A stretch of DNA of 18,281 nt from JBCBSK01 sp039819185. Lineage in GTDB: Bacteria > Pseudomonadota > Alphaproteobacteria > Rhizobiales > Tepidamorphaceae. Shown one piece after another: positions 1-6,913 of the stretch. The notes below the pieces were generated by a model. The model was given only the letters and a program-made list of their open reading frames with translations, did not search any database and was not told where the DNA came from. The DNA lies in assembly GCA_039819185.1 (NCBI GenBank), contig JBCBSK010000069.1, forward strand, positions 1-18,281, written 5' to 3'. The position numbers and the translations under genes are program-made. How positions within the stretch are numbered: the stretch's first letter is position 1; each line of letters starts with the position of its first letter.

Positions 1-1280
1 GCGGCGCCCGTTTCCTCGACATAGCCCATGCCGCCATGCACCTGAACGCCGATTGAGGCGACTTCGACGCCGATGTCGGTAGAGAATGCCTTGGCGAGCG
101 GGGTAAGAAGGCTCGCCGTCTCATATGCCTTGCGGCGCTCCTCTTCATCGGCACCGATCTCCGCCAGATCGAGTTCCAGGGCGGTCCGGTAGCAGATCGC
201 ACGCGAGGCTTCTGTCAAAGCCCGCATGGTCATCAGATTGCGCTTGACGTCGGGGTGTTCAGCAATGGCGACTGCCTGGTCCGGCCCCATACCGGCCTTG
301 CGGCCCTGGCGGCGCTCATGGGCATAGGCCTCGGCCTGCTGCATGGCGCGTTCAGCAATCGCCACGCCCTGAATGCCAACGGCGAGGCGAGCATTGTTCA
401 TCATTGTGAACATGCATGCGAGGCCGCGATTTTCCTCACCGACCAGCCAGCCGCGCGCACCTTCACCACTGTCACCATAGATCATTGTGCAGGTCGGCGA
501 GGCATGAATGCCCATCTTGTGCTCGACGCCGATGCATTTGACGTCGTTGCGCGCGCCGATTGATCCGTCGTCATTGATCAGAAATTTCGGCACAACGAAG
601 AGCGAGATGCCGCGCGTGCCGGCAGGAGCATCCGGCAGACGCGCGAGCACGAGATGGACGATGTTTTCGGTCAGATCATGCTCGCCATAGGTGATGTAGA
701 TCTTGGTACCGAAGATCCGGTAGCTCCCGTCCTCTTGCGGCTCGGCGCGGCTGCGCAGAAGCGCGAGATCGGAACCGGCCTGCGGCTCGGTCAGGTTCAT
801 TGTTCCGGTCCAGTCACCGGAGGCAAGCTTGGGGATAAAGCGTTGCTTGATCTCGTCGGAGGCGTGTTCGGCCAACGCTTCGATCTGCCCCATGGTCAGA
901 ACCATGCCGAGGCCGAAAGCCATTGAGGCTTGGTTCCATAGCTCGGTCACTGCCATTGACAGGGTCAACGGCAACCCCTGCCCGCCATAGATCTCCGGCG
1001 CGCCAACCCCAGCCCAGCCGCCCTCGCACCAAGCGCGATAAACGTCGCCGAACCCCTCGGGCATGGTCACGACACCGTCTGACAGGGGCGTTCCCTGCCG
1101 GTCACCGACGGCGTTCAGGGGCGCGATCTCGTCGGATGCGAACCGCCCGGCTTCTTCGAGGATGGCGGTGACGAGTTCTTCTCCCACATCGCCGTAGCGG
1201 CCATCCGCCAACAGGGCATCAGCGCCGGCCACGGTCTTGAGTGCAAATGAGATATCTTCTACCGGGGCACGGTAGGTCAT
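1..1280 (-). CDS. Acyl-CoA dehydrogenase, long (DmdC-like) form, 3' end outside the window
   Basis: FAD enzyme that introduces the alpha-beta double bond into an acyl-CoA and passes electrons to ETF. I read 426 residues from the start MTYRAPVEDISFAL, with no stop before the left edge. Visible landmarks are the FAD/substrate loop MNLTEPQAGSDL near residue 160, the segment KIYITYGEHDL near 190, and the C-terminal signature QVHGGMGYVEETGA at about 413-426. The N-terminal sequence and the expected total near 590-600 residues fit the long subfamily that includes methylthiopropanoyl-CoA dehydrogenase DmdC; the actual acyl substrate cannot be told. The catalytic Glu would lie beyond the edge. The start is supported by GGGGAGG at 1288-1294 on the minus strand, seven bases before the ATG. 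It is divergent from the tsaC gene. Confidence 0.93.
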   Translation of the reverse strand, partial: MTYRAPVEDISFALKTVAGADALLADGRYGDVGEELVTAILEEAGRFASDEIAPLNAVGDRQGTPLSDGVVTMPEGFGDVYRAWCEGGWAGVGAPEIYGGQGLPLTLSMAVTELWNQASMAFGLGMVLTMGQIEALAEHASDEIKQRFIPKLASGDWTGTMNLTEPQAGSDLALLRSRAEPQEDGSYRIFGTKIYITYGEHDLTENIVHLVLARLPDAPAGTRGISLFVVPKFLINDDGSIGARNDVKCIGVEHKMGIHASPTCTMIYGDSGEGARGWLVGEENRGLACMFTMMNNARLAVGIQGVAIAERAMQQAEAYAHERRQGRKAGMGPDQAVAIAEHPDVKRNLMTMRALTEASRAICYRTALELDLAEIGADEEERRKAYETASLLTPLAKAFSTDIGVEVASIGVQVHGGMGYVEETGA

Positions 1281-1387
1281 CAGGCAGCCTCCCCGTCTCT
1301 GGCCGACCGGACGCCGGTCAAAACCATTTTCCGTCAACATGGCGCGGTGGAGCGGGGCGGTCAACGCGCGGACAAGACAAGATCGCC

Positions 1388-2413
1388 ATGACCGATACAC
1401 GTGACGACGATGCAGGGCCCGGTTTGAAGGCAACGGCCACAACACAGCTGATGAACGCGACAGCACCGTGCGCGATCGTCGACGCCGCCGAGATCTTACG
1501 CTCAGGCGGCCTGGTCGCCTTCCCAACCGAGACGGTTTATGGCCTCGGGGCCGACGCGACCAATCACGACGCCATCGCCCGGCTTTATGCGGTGAAGGGG
1601 CGGCCGGCGCACAATCCGCTGATTGCCCATGTCGCCGAGCCAAAAGCCGCGTTCGCGCTAGGTATCTTCGACGAACGGGCACGCAAACTCGCCGACGCAT
1701 TCTGGCCTGGACCACTGACCCTCGTCGTCCCGTCACAACCGGACTGCATGATCGTGGCGGAAGCTCGTGCGGGGCTCGACACCGTTGCGCTAAGATGCCC
1801 GTCGCATGACACGGCCCGCCGGTTGCTCGATACCGTTGGCCGGCCCGTCGCCGCGCCAAGCGCCAACCGGTCGGGCTATGTCAGCCCGACACGAGCGGAG
1901 CACGTGCTCGACGATCTGAACGGTACGATCGACATGGTTCTCGATGGCGGTCAGGTGCGGATCGGACTTGAATCGACCGTCGTTGCATGCCTGGGCGATG
2001 GTGTCCGTGTGTTGCGGCCGGGCTTTATCTTGCCCAAAGCGATTGACGCCATTCTGGGCAAGATCCTCCCTGCTTCCGCCGACGCGACTGATACCACCCA
2101 CCCTCTGGCACCCGGCCAACTCGACAGCCACTACGCGCCACATAAGCCGCTGCGGCTGAATGTCTCGGATGTCTCGGGCGATGAGGCACTGCTGACCTTC
2201 GGACAGGGTCATGATGATCTCACGGCAAATGCGCTTCTGACGCTTCCGCTCAGCTCAACCGGCAACCTTGTCGAAGCCGCAAGCCGGCTGTTCGACGCCC
2301 TGCGCAGAGCAGATCAGTCCGAGGCAAGATCGATCAGCGTGACCCCGATTCCCGATCACGGGCTTGGGTTGGCGATGAACGAGCGACTGCGACGTGCAGC
2401 GGCAGAACACTGA
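1388..2413 (+). CDS. tsaC: L-threonylcarbamoyladenylate synthase (Sua5/YrdC/YwlC type)
   Basis: Makes threonylcarbamoyl-AMP from threonine, bicarbonate and ATP, the first step of t6A formation at position 37 of ANN-decoding tRNAs; acts in the cytoplasm with the TsaD complex. The YrdC domain covers about residues 30-225, with PTETVYGLGADA near 46, KGRPAHNPLIAHV near 70, and APSANRSGYVSPT near 155. A linker with HYAPHKPL near 250 leads to a Sua5 C-terminal domain, so this is the two-domain form; 341 residues is normal for it. The frame is open upstream to 1241, but that would overlap the divergent dehydrogenase start, so I use the ATG at 1388. A later ATG at 1451 is also possible, because the conserved domain starts only after it. 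No strong ribosome binding site is seen at either. Confidence 0.93.
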   Translation: MTDTRDDDAGPGLKATATTQLMNATAPCAIVDAAEILRSGGLVAFPTETVYGLGADATNHDAIARLYAVKGRPAHNPLIAHVAEPKAAFALGIFDERARKLADAFWPGPLTLVVPSQPDCMIVAEARAGLDTVALRCPSHDTARRLLDTVGRPVAAPSANRSGYVSPTRAEHVLDDLNGTIDMVLDGGQVRIGLESTVVACLGDGVRVLRPGFILPKAIDAILGKILPASADATDTTHPLAPGQLDSHYAPHKPLRLNVSDVSGDEALLTFGQGHDDLTANALLTLPLSSTGNLVEAASRLFDALRRADQSEARSISVTPIPDHGLGLAMNERLRRAAAEH

Positions 2414-2429
2414 TCCACATCCATATGCT

Positions 2430-2463
2430 GATCGTCACATCTTTGTGATGTGAGTCAGCGATC
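2430..2463. repeat. Dyad downstream of tsaC
   Basis: Perfect seven-base arms TCACATC (2435-2441) and GATGTGA (2447-2453) surround TTTGT. Outer arms GATCG (2430-2434) and CGATC (2459-2463) also pair, leaving a five-base bulge on the right side. It sits 16 bases after the tsaC stop. It could be a transcription end signal for tsaC, but no T-run follows, or an operator or leader structure for the DUF3592 gene. Confidence 0.5.
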
Positions 2464-2495
2464 AAATAATCGCCTCGTAGAAGACATATTGCACT

Positions 2496-2524
2496 GCACA
2501 AACGCCGTTGTGCGGCAGCGCACA
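2496..2524 (+). promoter_or_regulatory. Two overlapping, mutually exclusive stem-loops in the DUF3592 leader
   Basis: Arm pair A is GCACAA (2496-2501) with TTGTGC (2508-2513). Arm pair B is TGTGCG (2509-2514) with CGCACA (2519-2524) around GCAG. The two share bases 2509-2513, so an RNA could form only one at a time. A CTAGATCTAG palindrome follows at 2544-2553. The geometry resembles an attenuator, but no T-run is present and the function is inference. Confidence 0.3.
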
Positions 2525-2580
2525 TTCAGCGGCCATTAATCTCCTAGATCTAGAGTTGGAGCCGGGGTCGGAGAGGAAAA

Positions 2581-2910
2581 ATGCAGAGCGCATTTCTATC
2601 AGCCATGCCTATCGAGGCGATTGCCGCAGCAGCACTTGCGTTTGCTGTGGTCGTCGTGGTCGTGACATGGCCGCTGACCCGCTCCAAGGCCCACCGCGCC
2701 GTCGGCAAGATCGTTGATTTGTTGCCGGCGCAGGACGCCAGCAGCCCGTTCGATGAAGCCTTTCCTGTTGTCGAATTCGAGGACGAAACGGGCGGCATCG
2801 TACGCGTGCGGTTGCAAGACCGTCTGTCGCGAGCGCTGCATGCAGTCGGTGAGACGGTGTCCGTGGCCTATGATCCGCGCAACCCGAAGCGGGCTCAGCT
2901 GGCGTTCTGA
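2581..2910 (+). CDS. DUF3592-like small membrane protein
   Basis: A 109-residue protein with one predicted transmembrane helix (about residues 11-30, rich in Ala and Val) followed by a short soluble domain. The soluble part has the pattern of DUF3592 proteins: a core reading FPVVEFEDETGG, a GETVSVAYDPRNPKRA segment and a hydrophobic end. DUF3592 proteins have no established function. The start is supported by GGAG at 2570-2573, within GGAGAGG. It follows tsaC after a 167-base gap containing several dyads, so it probably has its own promoter or leader control. Confidence 0.8.
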   Translation: MQSAFLSAMPIEAIAAAALAFAVVVVVVTWPLTRSKAHRAVGKIVDLLPAQDASSPFDEAFPVVEFEDETGGIVRVRLQDRLSRALHAVGETVSVAYDPRNPKRAQLAF

Positions 2911-2961
2911 ACTGACCGGAGCATGATTGCCGGGCACGTGCCGGCGCCCTATCGTCCCGGC

Positions 2962-4398
2962 ATGTCGCGTAACCTAGACACTCTCAAAACGATCGATAAC
3001 GACCTCGTCAGCCGCTTCGCCGCGATTGTCGGCGACGCCCATGCGCTGACCATACCCGACGACCAGCGCCCCTATCTCATCGAATGGCGGGACCGCTTTG
3101 TCGGCAAGACGCCAGTGGTCCTGCGCCCCGGATCGGTATCGGAGGTCTGCGCGATCGTGCGGCTGGCCGGCGAGACCGGCACTGGCCTTGTGCCGCAAGG
3201 CGGCAATACCGGGCTCGTCGGTGGCCAGATCCCGTTCGAGACAGGAACCGACGTCGTCGTGTCGCTGACCCGCCTGAACGCGATCCGCGATGTCGACACA
3301 GACGGCAACACGCTGGTTGCAGAAGCGGGTGTCACGCTGCAAGCCGTACAAGACGCCGCGGCAGCCAGAGACCGGTTCTACCCGCTGTCACTCGCCTCTG
3401 AGGGCAGCTGCCAGATCGGCGGCACTCTGGCGACCAATGCCGGCGGCACTGGCGTGCTCGCCTATGGTTCGGCGCGCGACCTCTGCCTCGGGATCGAAGC
3501 CGTGATGCCAGATGGGCGCGTCTATGACGGGCTTAACCGGCTGCGCAAGGACAATACGGGCTATGACCTGAAGGACCTTCTGATCGGTTCAGAAGGGACG
3601 CTGGGGATTATCACCGCTGCGGTGCTGAAGCTCCATCCAAAACCGAATGCGATCGAAACGGTGTTTGCCGGGGTCGAGACGCCCGACAAGGCACTCAGCC
3701 TGTTCAACCGGCTGCGCGAGGCCACGGGTCCCATGCTGACGGCGTTCGAGTTCATCCCACGCATCGGGCTGGACTATGTCCTGAGATATGCACCAGGGAG
3801 CCGAGATCCGTTCAATGATCGCCATCCCTGGTATGCGCTGATCGAAGTGTCCAGCGGCGTGGATCATGGCCTGCGCGAGCGTCTTGAAACGACGCTTACC
3901 GAAGCGTTTGAGACCGGTGAAATCAGTGACGCGGCCCTTGCCGAAACCGAAAGCCAACGGACCGATTTCTGGCATCTCAGAACCATGCTGAGCGAGGTAC
4001 AACGCTATGAGGGCGGTTCGATCAAGCACGATGTCTCAGTACCGGTTTCCCATGTTCCGGCCTTCATCGCCGAGGCTTCAGAAGCGGTCATCGAGATGGT
4101 GCCGGGCGCACGCCCGGTTCCGTTTGGTCATCTCGGCGACGGCAATGTTCATTTCAACGTCTCGCAGCCGGTTGGCGCGGACCGCCCAGCCTTCCTAGCG
4201 CGCTGGGAGGAGATGAACGATCTGGTTCATGCGATCGTGCTCAAACATGGCGGATCGATCTCAGCCGAACACGGCATCGGCCGTATGAAGCGCAATGAAC
4301 TCGCTCGCGTGAAATCGCCCGTCGCGCTTGACCTGATGCGGGCGATCAAGGCCGCTATCGACCCCAAGGGGATCATGAACCCCGGAAAGCTGTTGTGA
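2962..4398 (+). CDS. FAD-binding oxidoreductase of the D-2-hydroxyglutarate/glycolate oxidase (GlcD) family
   Basis: Oxidises a D-2-hydroxyacid with FAD and passes electrons to a carrier such as ETF or quinone. The 478 residues show an N-terminal FAD_binding_4 (PCMH) domain with VPQGGNTGLVGGQIP near 77, IGGTLATNAGGTGVLAYG near 151 and LIGSEGTLGIITAAVLKLHP near 206. The C-terminal FAD-oxidase domain has the metal-site segment HLGDGNVHFNVS near 391, SAEHGIGRMKRNEL near 434 and the end DPKGIMNPGKLL. The sequence looks closest to D-2-hydroxyglutarate dehydrogenases, but D-lactate or glycolate are not excluded. The ATG at 2962 is preferred because the family usually starts shortly before the IVG segment; an in-frame ATG at 2923 would add 13 residues. 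Neither has a convincing ribosome binding site. Confidence 0.92.
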   Translation: MSRNLDTLKTIDNDLVSRFAAIVGDAHALTIPDDQRPYLIEWRDRFVGKTPVVLRPGSVSEVCAIVRLAGETGTGLVPQGGNTGLVGGQIPFETGTDVVVSLTRLNAIRDVDTDGNTLVAEAGVTLQAVQDAAAARDRFYPLSLASEGSCQIGGTLATNAGGTGVLAYGSARDLCLGIEAVMPDGRVYDGLNRLRKDNTGYDLKDLLIGSEGTLGIITAAVLKLHPKPNAIETVFAGVETPDKALSLFNRLREATGPMLTAFEFIPRIGLDYVLRYAPGSRDPFNDRHPWYALIEVSSGVDHGLRERLETTLTEAFETGEISDAALAETESQRTDFWHLRTMLSEVQRYEGGSIKHDVSVPVSHVPAFIAEASEAVIEMVPGARPVPFGHLGDGNVHFNVSQPVGADRPAFLARWEEMNDLVHAIVLKHGGSISAEHGIGRMKRNELARVKSPVALDLMRAIKAAIDPKGIMNPGKLL

Positions 4399-4529
4399 GC
4401 AGCTGAAGCGATTCCAGCGATAGCGGGAACCGTTCGGGCAAGCCGAACCGCGTCCGGAGTGTCGACAACACAAGACTTAGAGTGCTTCCCGTGGCCTAGT
4501 TTCATGATAGGCGCTCCAGCAAGAACTGG

Positions 4530-5288
4530 TCAGAACAGCTTGAGTTGATCCTGATCCGGCTTTGGCTTGGCTCGTTTTGGTTTTCCAGGTTCGGTCAACC
4601 CGGCAGGCGTCGTCGTTTCAGCGAGCGGTTCGAGAAGTCCCGGATCATCGTTTGCAACACGGTTGACGCGAGTCGACACTGGGTAGGCGATGACGGCATT
4701 GTCCTCAGCCGGCCTCATGAGATCGCGCAGATCATCGGGTGTTGTGTGATCGACGTCGAGCCAGCGGTCGTAATCAGCGTCATCGAGGATCACCGGCATT
4801 CGATCGTGAATCGGTGCCAGTGTAGCATTCGCATCCGTGGTCAAGATCGCAGCGGTGTCGATCTCACCGCCTTCGGGATCTGAATAGGTCTCCCAGATAC
4901 CGGCAAAAGTCATCGGGCCCTCATCAGCCCTTCGCACGAAGAAGGGTTGCTTCTTGCCGTTCGGCGCGCGCTGCCATTCGTAAAAACCATCGGCCGGGAT
5001 CAAACAGCGCCGCCGACGCATCGCGGCACGGAAGGCAGGCTTGGTGGCGGCCTGTTCCGAACGTGCATTGATCAGAAGCGGAAAGCCCTTCGGATCCTTG
5101 ACCCAGGACGGCAGCAGACCCCAACGCATCAGCCGAAACGAGCGCTCCCCGCCAGGTAGTGCGATCACAACTGGAATCGGCTGGGTCGGCGCCACGTTGT
5201 AGCGTTGAGGGAAGTTGGGCATCTCTCTGTAGCGGAAGATTTGCCGCATCACTTCCGGCGGCAGGGTCAGAAGGTAGCGGCCGCACAT
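4530..5288 (-). CDS. yedK: SOS response-associated peptidase / abasic-site crosslinker, YedK (HMCES/SRAP) family
   Basis: SRAP proteins form a thiazolidine crosslink between Cys2 and abasic sites in single-stranded DNA, protecting replication forks. The start is fixed by the need for Met-Cys: MCGRY puts the nucleophile at residue 2, and GGGAG at 5295-5299 (minus strand) lies six bases upstream. The frame continues upstream to 5345, but that would bury the Cys. Other active-site residues are Asn31 (YNVAPTQP), Glu104 (ADGFYEW) and His161 (PIHDRMPVIL), together with INARSE near 73. The 252 residues end in a Lys/Pro-rich tail and the pentapeptide QLKLF, which matches the bacterial sliding-clamp binding consensus. 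It is divergent from the 169-residue gene and convergent with the hydroxyacid dehydrogenase. Confidence 0.95.
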   Translation of the reverse strand: MCGRYLLTLPPEVMRQIFRYREMPNFPQRYNVAPTQPIPVVIALPGGERSFRLMRWGLLPSWVKDPKGFPLLINARSEQAATKPAFRAAMRRRRCLIPADGFYEWQRAPNGKKQPFFVRRADEGPMTFAGIWETYSDPEGGEIDTAAILTTDANATLAPIHDRMPVILDDADYDRWLDVDHTTPDDLRDLMRPAEDNAVIAYPVSTRVNRVANDDPGLLEPLAETTTPAGLTEPGKPKRAKPKPDQDQLKLF

Positions 5289-5411
5289 CAGCGTCTCCCG
5301 TCTCAATGATTCGATTATTGGACGATCCGCCGCATCGGCCTTCAAGCCCTGTTAACCCAATGCGGCGACTTTCAACCATTATCGCGACGTTCGGCGTTTG
5401 GAGGGCTGACA

Positions 5412-5921
5412 ATGGGCGCCGCAGCTGCCCGGGTAATGGACGATTTCGCGGAGGACGAGCTCCGCACGATCAACCGTGTCACCGGTCTGTCGACGGACTA
5501 TTTCAACCATCACAACGAAGCCATCATGCTGCTCGAACTGATCGGGGACATGCCCGATATGATCGACGACGTGCGCGCCTGGCATCCGGTCAGCTATCGC
5601 TCCCATTTCGAGGACTCCAATCTTGGCATCGCACCAGCGGCGATCGCCTGCTACGAGACGGCGCCAGCGGACAGTCGCGTAGCCTTCGATAATCTGACGC
5701 ATTGTCTCGATGCCTTCCTGGTTGATGCGATCGGGCTGATCGGCGACCTGATCGATGCTGGTCACCCTGACATCGCCGGTGATGTCGGCCATCAGGCAAG
5801 CGACTTCGCCCGCCGCGTTGTGGCGAGCGGCAGCGCCTTGGCCAATGGATCACGCGCCGACATCTTCCCCGAACGCCGTGCCTCGGAGCAGACCGAAGCC
5901 CTCATCGACGCGTTGTTCTGA
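5412..5921 (+). CDS. Uncharacterised acidic 169-residue protein
   Basis: I do not recognise the family. The protein has no signal peptide or transmembrane helix and appears mostly helical and acidic. It contains a distinctive central segment, DYFNHHNEAIMLLELIGDMP, followed by VRAWHPVSYRSHFEDS, where conserved-looking His, Trp and Asp/Glu residues could form a binding site. Coding use is like that of its neighbours, and GGAGG at 5400-5404 lies seven bases before the ATG, so the gene is well supported. A later in-frame Met at residue 9 is a less likely start. It is divergent from yedK, with 123 bases between the starts, and 48 bases upstream of the Nudix gene. That spacing permits co-transcription with the Nudix gene but says nothing about its role. 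Confidence 0.78.
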   Translation: MGAAAARVMDDFAEDELRTINRVTGLSTDYFNHHNEAIMLLELIGDMPDMIDDVRAWHPVSYRSHFEDSNLGIAPAAIACYETAPADSRVAFDNLTHCLDAFLVDAIGLIGDLIDAGHPDIAGDVGHQASDFARRVVASGSALANGSRADIFPERRASEQTEALIDALF

Positions 5922-5969
5922 GCCTGCACCGGTGAGACCACGTGCGCCCTCAACGCCAATCACCCTGTC

Positions 5970-6401
5970 ATGACGGGTAGACCGACCTGGCCCGTGCTTG
6001 GCGTGAGTGTGGCGGTGTTTCGCAGCACTGAGGCGTTGATCATCAAGCGTGGTCGGGAACCTCTTGTCGGCAAATGGAGCCTGCCCGGCGGGCGGCTTGA
6101 GGCCGGCGAGAGGCTTGCCGAAGCGGTTGCGCGCGAGTTGATGGAAGAAACCGGCGTCACGGCCTCGCTTGTTGGGCTCAATGACATCATTGAGCCGATC
6201 ACTCGCGACGCGGAGGGGCAGGTGGTCAGCCACTATGTAATCGCGAGCTATGTCGCCCGGCACTTGACCGGAGACGGTGTCGCTGGCGATGATGCAGCCG
6301 ATATCGCTTGGATCGCACCGGACGCCATCACCCGCTTCGAGACGACGCCGGGCCTGCCGAGCCTCCTGGCGCGGGCTGCACGTCTGGCTGAAGCGGGCTA
6401 A
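5970..6401 (+). CDS. Nudix hydrolase
   Basis: A 143-residue single-domain hydrolase of nucleoside-diphosphate-X compounds. The complete Nudix box GX5EX7REUXEEXGU is present: Gly41, Glu47, Arg55-Glu56, Glu59-Glu60, Gly62-Val63, so metal binding and catalysis should be intact. The preceding KWSLPGG and the overall size resemble MutT or ADP-ribose pyrophosphatase-like enzymes, but the substrate cannot be assigned. It starts after a 48-base gap following the uncharacterised gene and is followed by two genes for exported proteins. No ribosome binding site is obvious before the ATG. Confidence 0.93.
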   Translation: MTGRPTWPVLGVSVAVFRSTEALIIKRGREPLVGKWSLPGGRLEAGERLAEAVARELMEETGVTASLVGLNDIIEPITRDAEGQVVSHYVIASYVARHLTGDGVAGDDAADIAWIAPDAITRFETTPGLPSLLARAARLAEAG

Positions 6402-6435
6402 CCACACTCAGCGGTCTCATCACATATCAGCTTGC

Positions 6436-6463
6436 CATGACCCAGACACTTGTGTCTGTCATG
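6436..6463. promoter_or_regulatory. Long dyad just upstream of the TIGR02301 gene
   Basis: Arms CAGACAC (6443-6449) and GTGTCTG (6452-6458) form a perfect dyad around TT. CATGA (6436-6440) and TCATG (6459-6463) extend it, with a two-base bulge on the left. It ends eight bases before the start codon, where a ribosome binding site would be expected but is not seen. It could be a repressor operator or an RNA hairpin controlling translation. Confidence 0.45.
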
Positions 6464-6471
6464 CTCGCGAT

Positions 6472-6909
6472 ATGACACGCTGTTTCAAACCTTCGACCAC
6501 GACGCCGCGCGGAACCATCCCGAGACGCCGATGGCTGCCGGCGTTGACACTTGCCCTGATGCTGCTCGCCCCCATGCACGCCTTCGCCCAGCGCGGTGAC
6601 GACATCGACCAGCGCCCCTATGACGACGATATGGTGCGTTTGGCCGAGATTCTCGGGGCGCTGCACTATCTGTCGCCCTTGTGCAGTGGGGACGACGGTC
6701 CCTGGCGCGACCAAATGTCCGATCTGCTCGAAGCGGAAGGCCCAAGCGAGGTGCGCCGGGCACGCATGGTCGAGGGCTTCAACCGCGGTTTTCGCGGCTT
6801 CCAGCGCACCTATCGCTCCTGCACCGATGCGGCCGCTTTCATTGTCGACCGCTATCTCGACGAGGGCAATCGCTTGGCCGATGACATCGCCACCCGCCAC
6901 GGAGGATGA
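6472..6909 (+). CDS. TIGR02301 (DUF2385) family exported protein
   Basis: A 145-residue protein of the alphaproteobacterial family TIGR02301/DUF2385, whose function is unknown. It has an N-terminal signal peptide: basic PRRRW, then a hydrophobic stretch and a likely cleavage site after AFA near residue 42. The twin Arg makes Tat export conceivable, though Sec looks more likely. The mature part begins QRGDD and shows the family pattern RLAEILGALHYLSPLC near 58, WRDQM near 79, and FNRGFRGFQRTYRSC near 100; the two Cys could form a disulfide. The frame is open farther upstream into the Nudix gene, but ATG 6472 gives a proper signal peptide. Its final codons overlap the ribosome binding site of the next gene, so the two are probably translated from one message. 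Confidence 0.87.
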   Translation: MTRCFKPSTTTPRGTIPRRRWLPALTLALMLLAPMHAFAQRGDDIDQRPYDDDMVRLAEILGALHYLSPLCSGDDGPWRDQMSDLLEAEGPSEVRRARMVEGFNRGFRGFQRTYRSCTDAAAFIVDRYLDEGNRLADDIATRHGG

Positions 6910-6913
6910 TGCC

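Noticed and set aside
1305..1319. GACCGG-ACG-CCGGTC dyad between the acyl-CoA dehydrogenase and tsaC starts.
   Set aside because: Six-base GC-rich arms occur often by chance in this base composition, and there is no second supporting element.
2435..2453. The TCACATC/GATGTGA dyad as a CRP-type site.
   Set aside because: CRP/FNR-type sites have TGTGA on the left and TCACA on the right; here the order is reversed.
4399..4529. Possible bidirectional terminator between the convergent hydroxyacid dehydrogenase and yedK genes (GTTCGG/CCGAAC around 4433).
   Set aside because: The stem is only six pairs and no T-run follows on either strand.
5289..5411. A search for an alphaproteobacterial LexA box (GTTC-N7-GTTC or GAACN7GAAC) in front of yedK.
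   Set aside because: Only a single GTTC near 5390 is present without its partner, so SOS control is not supported here.
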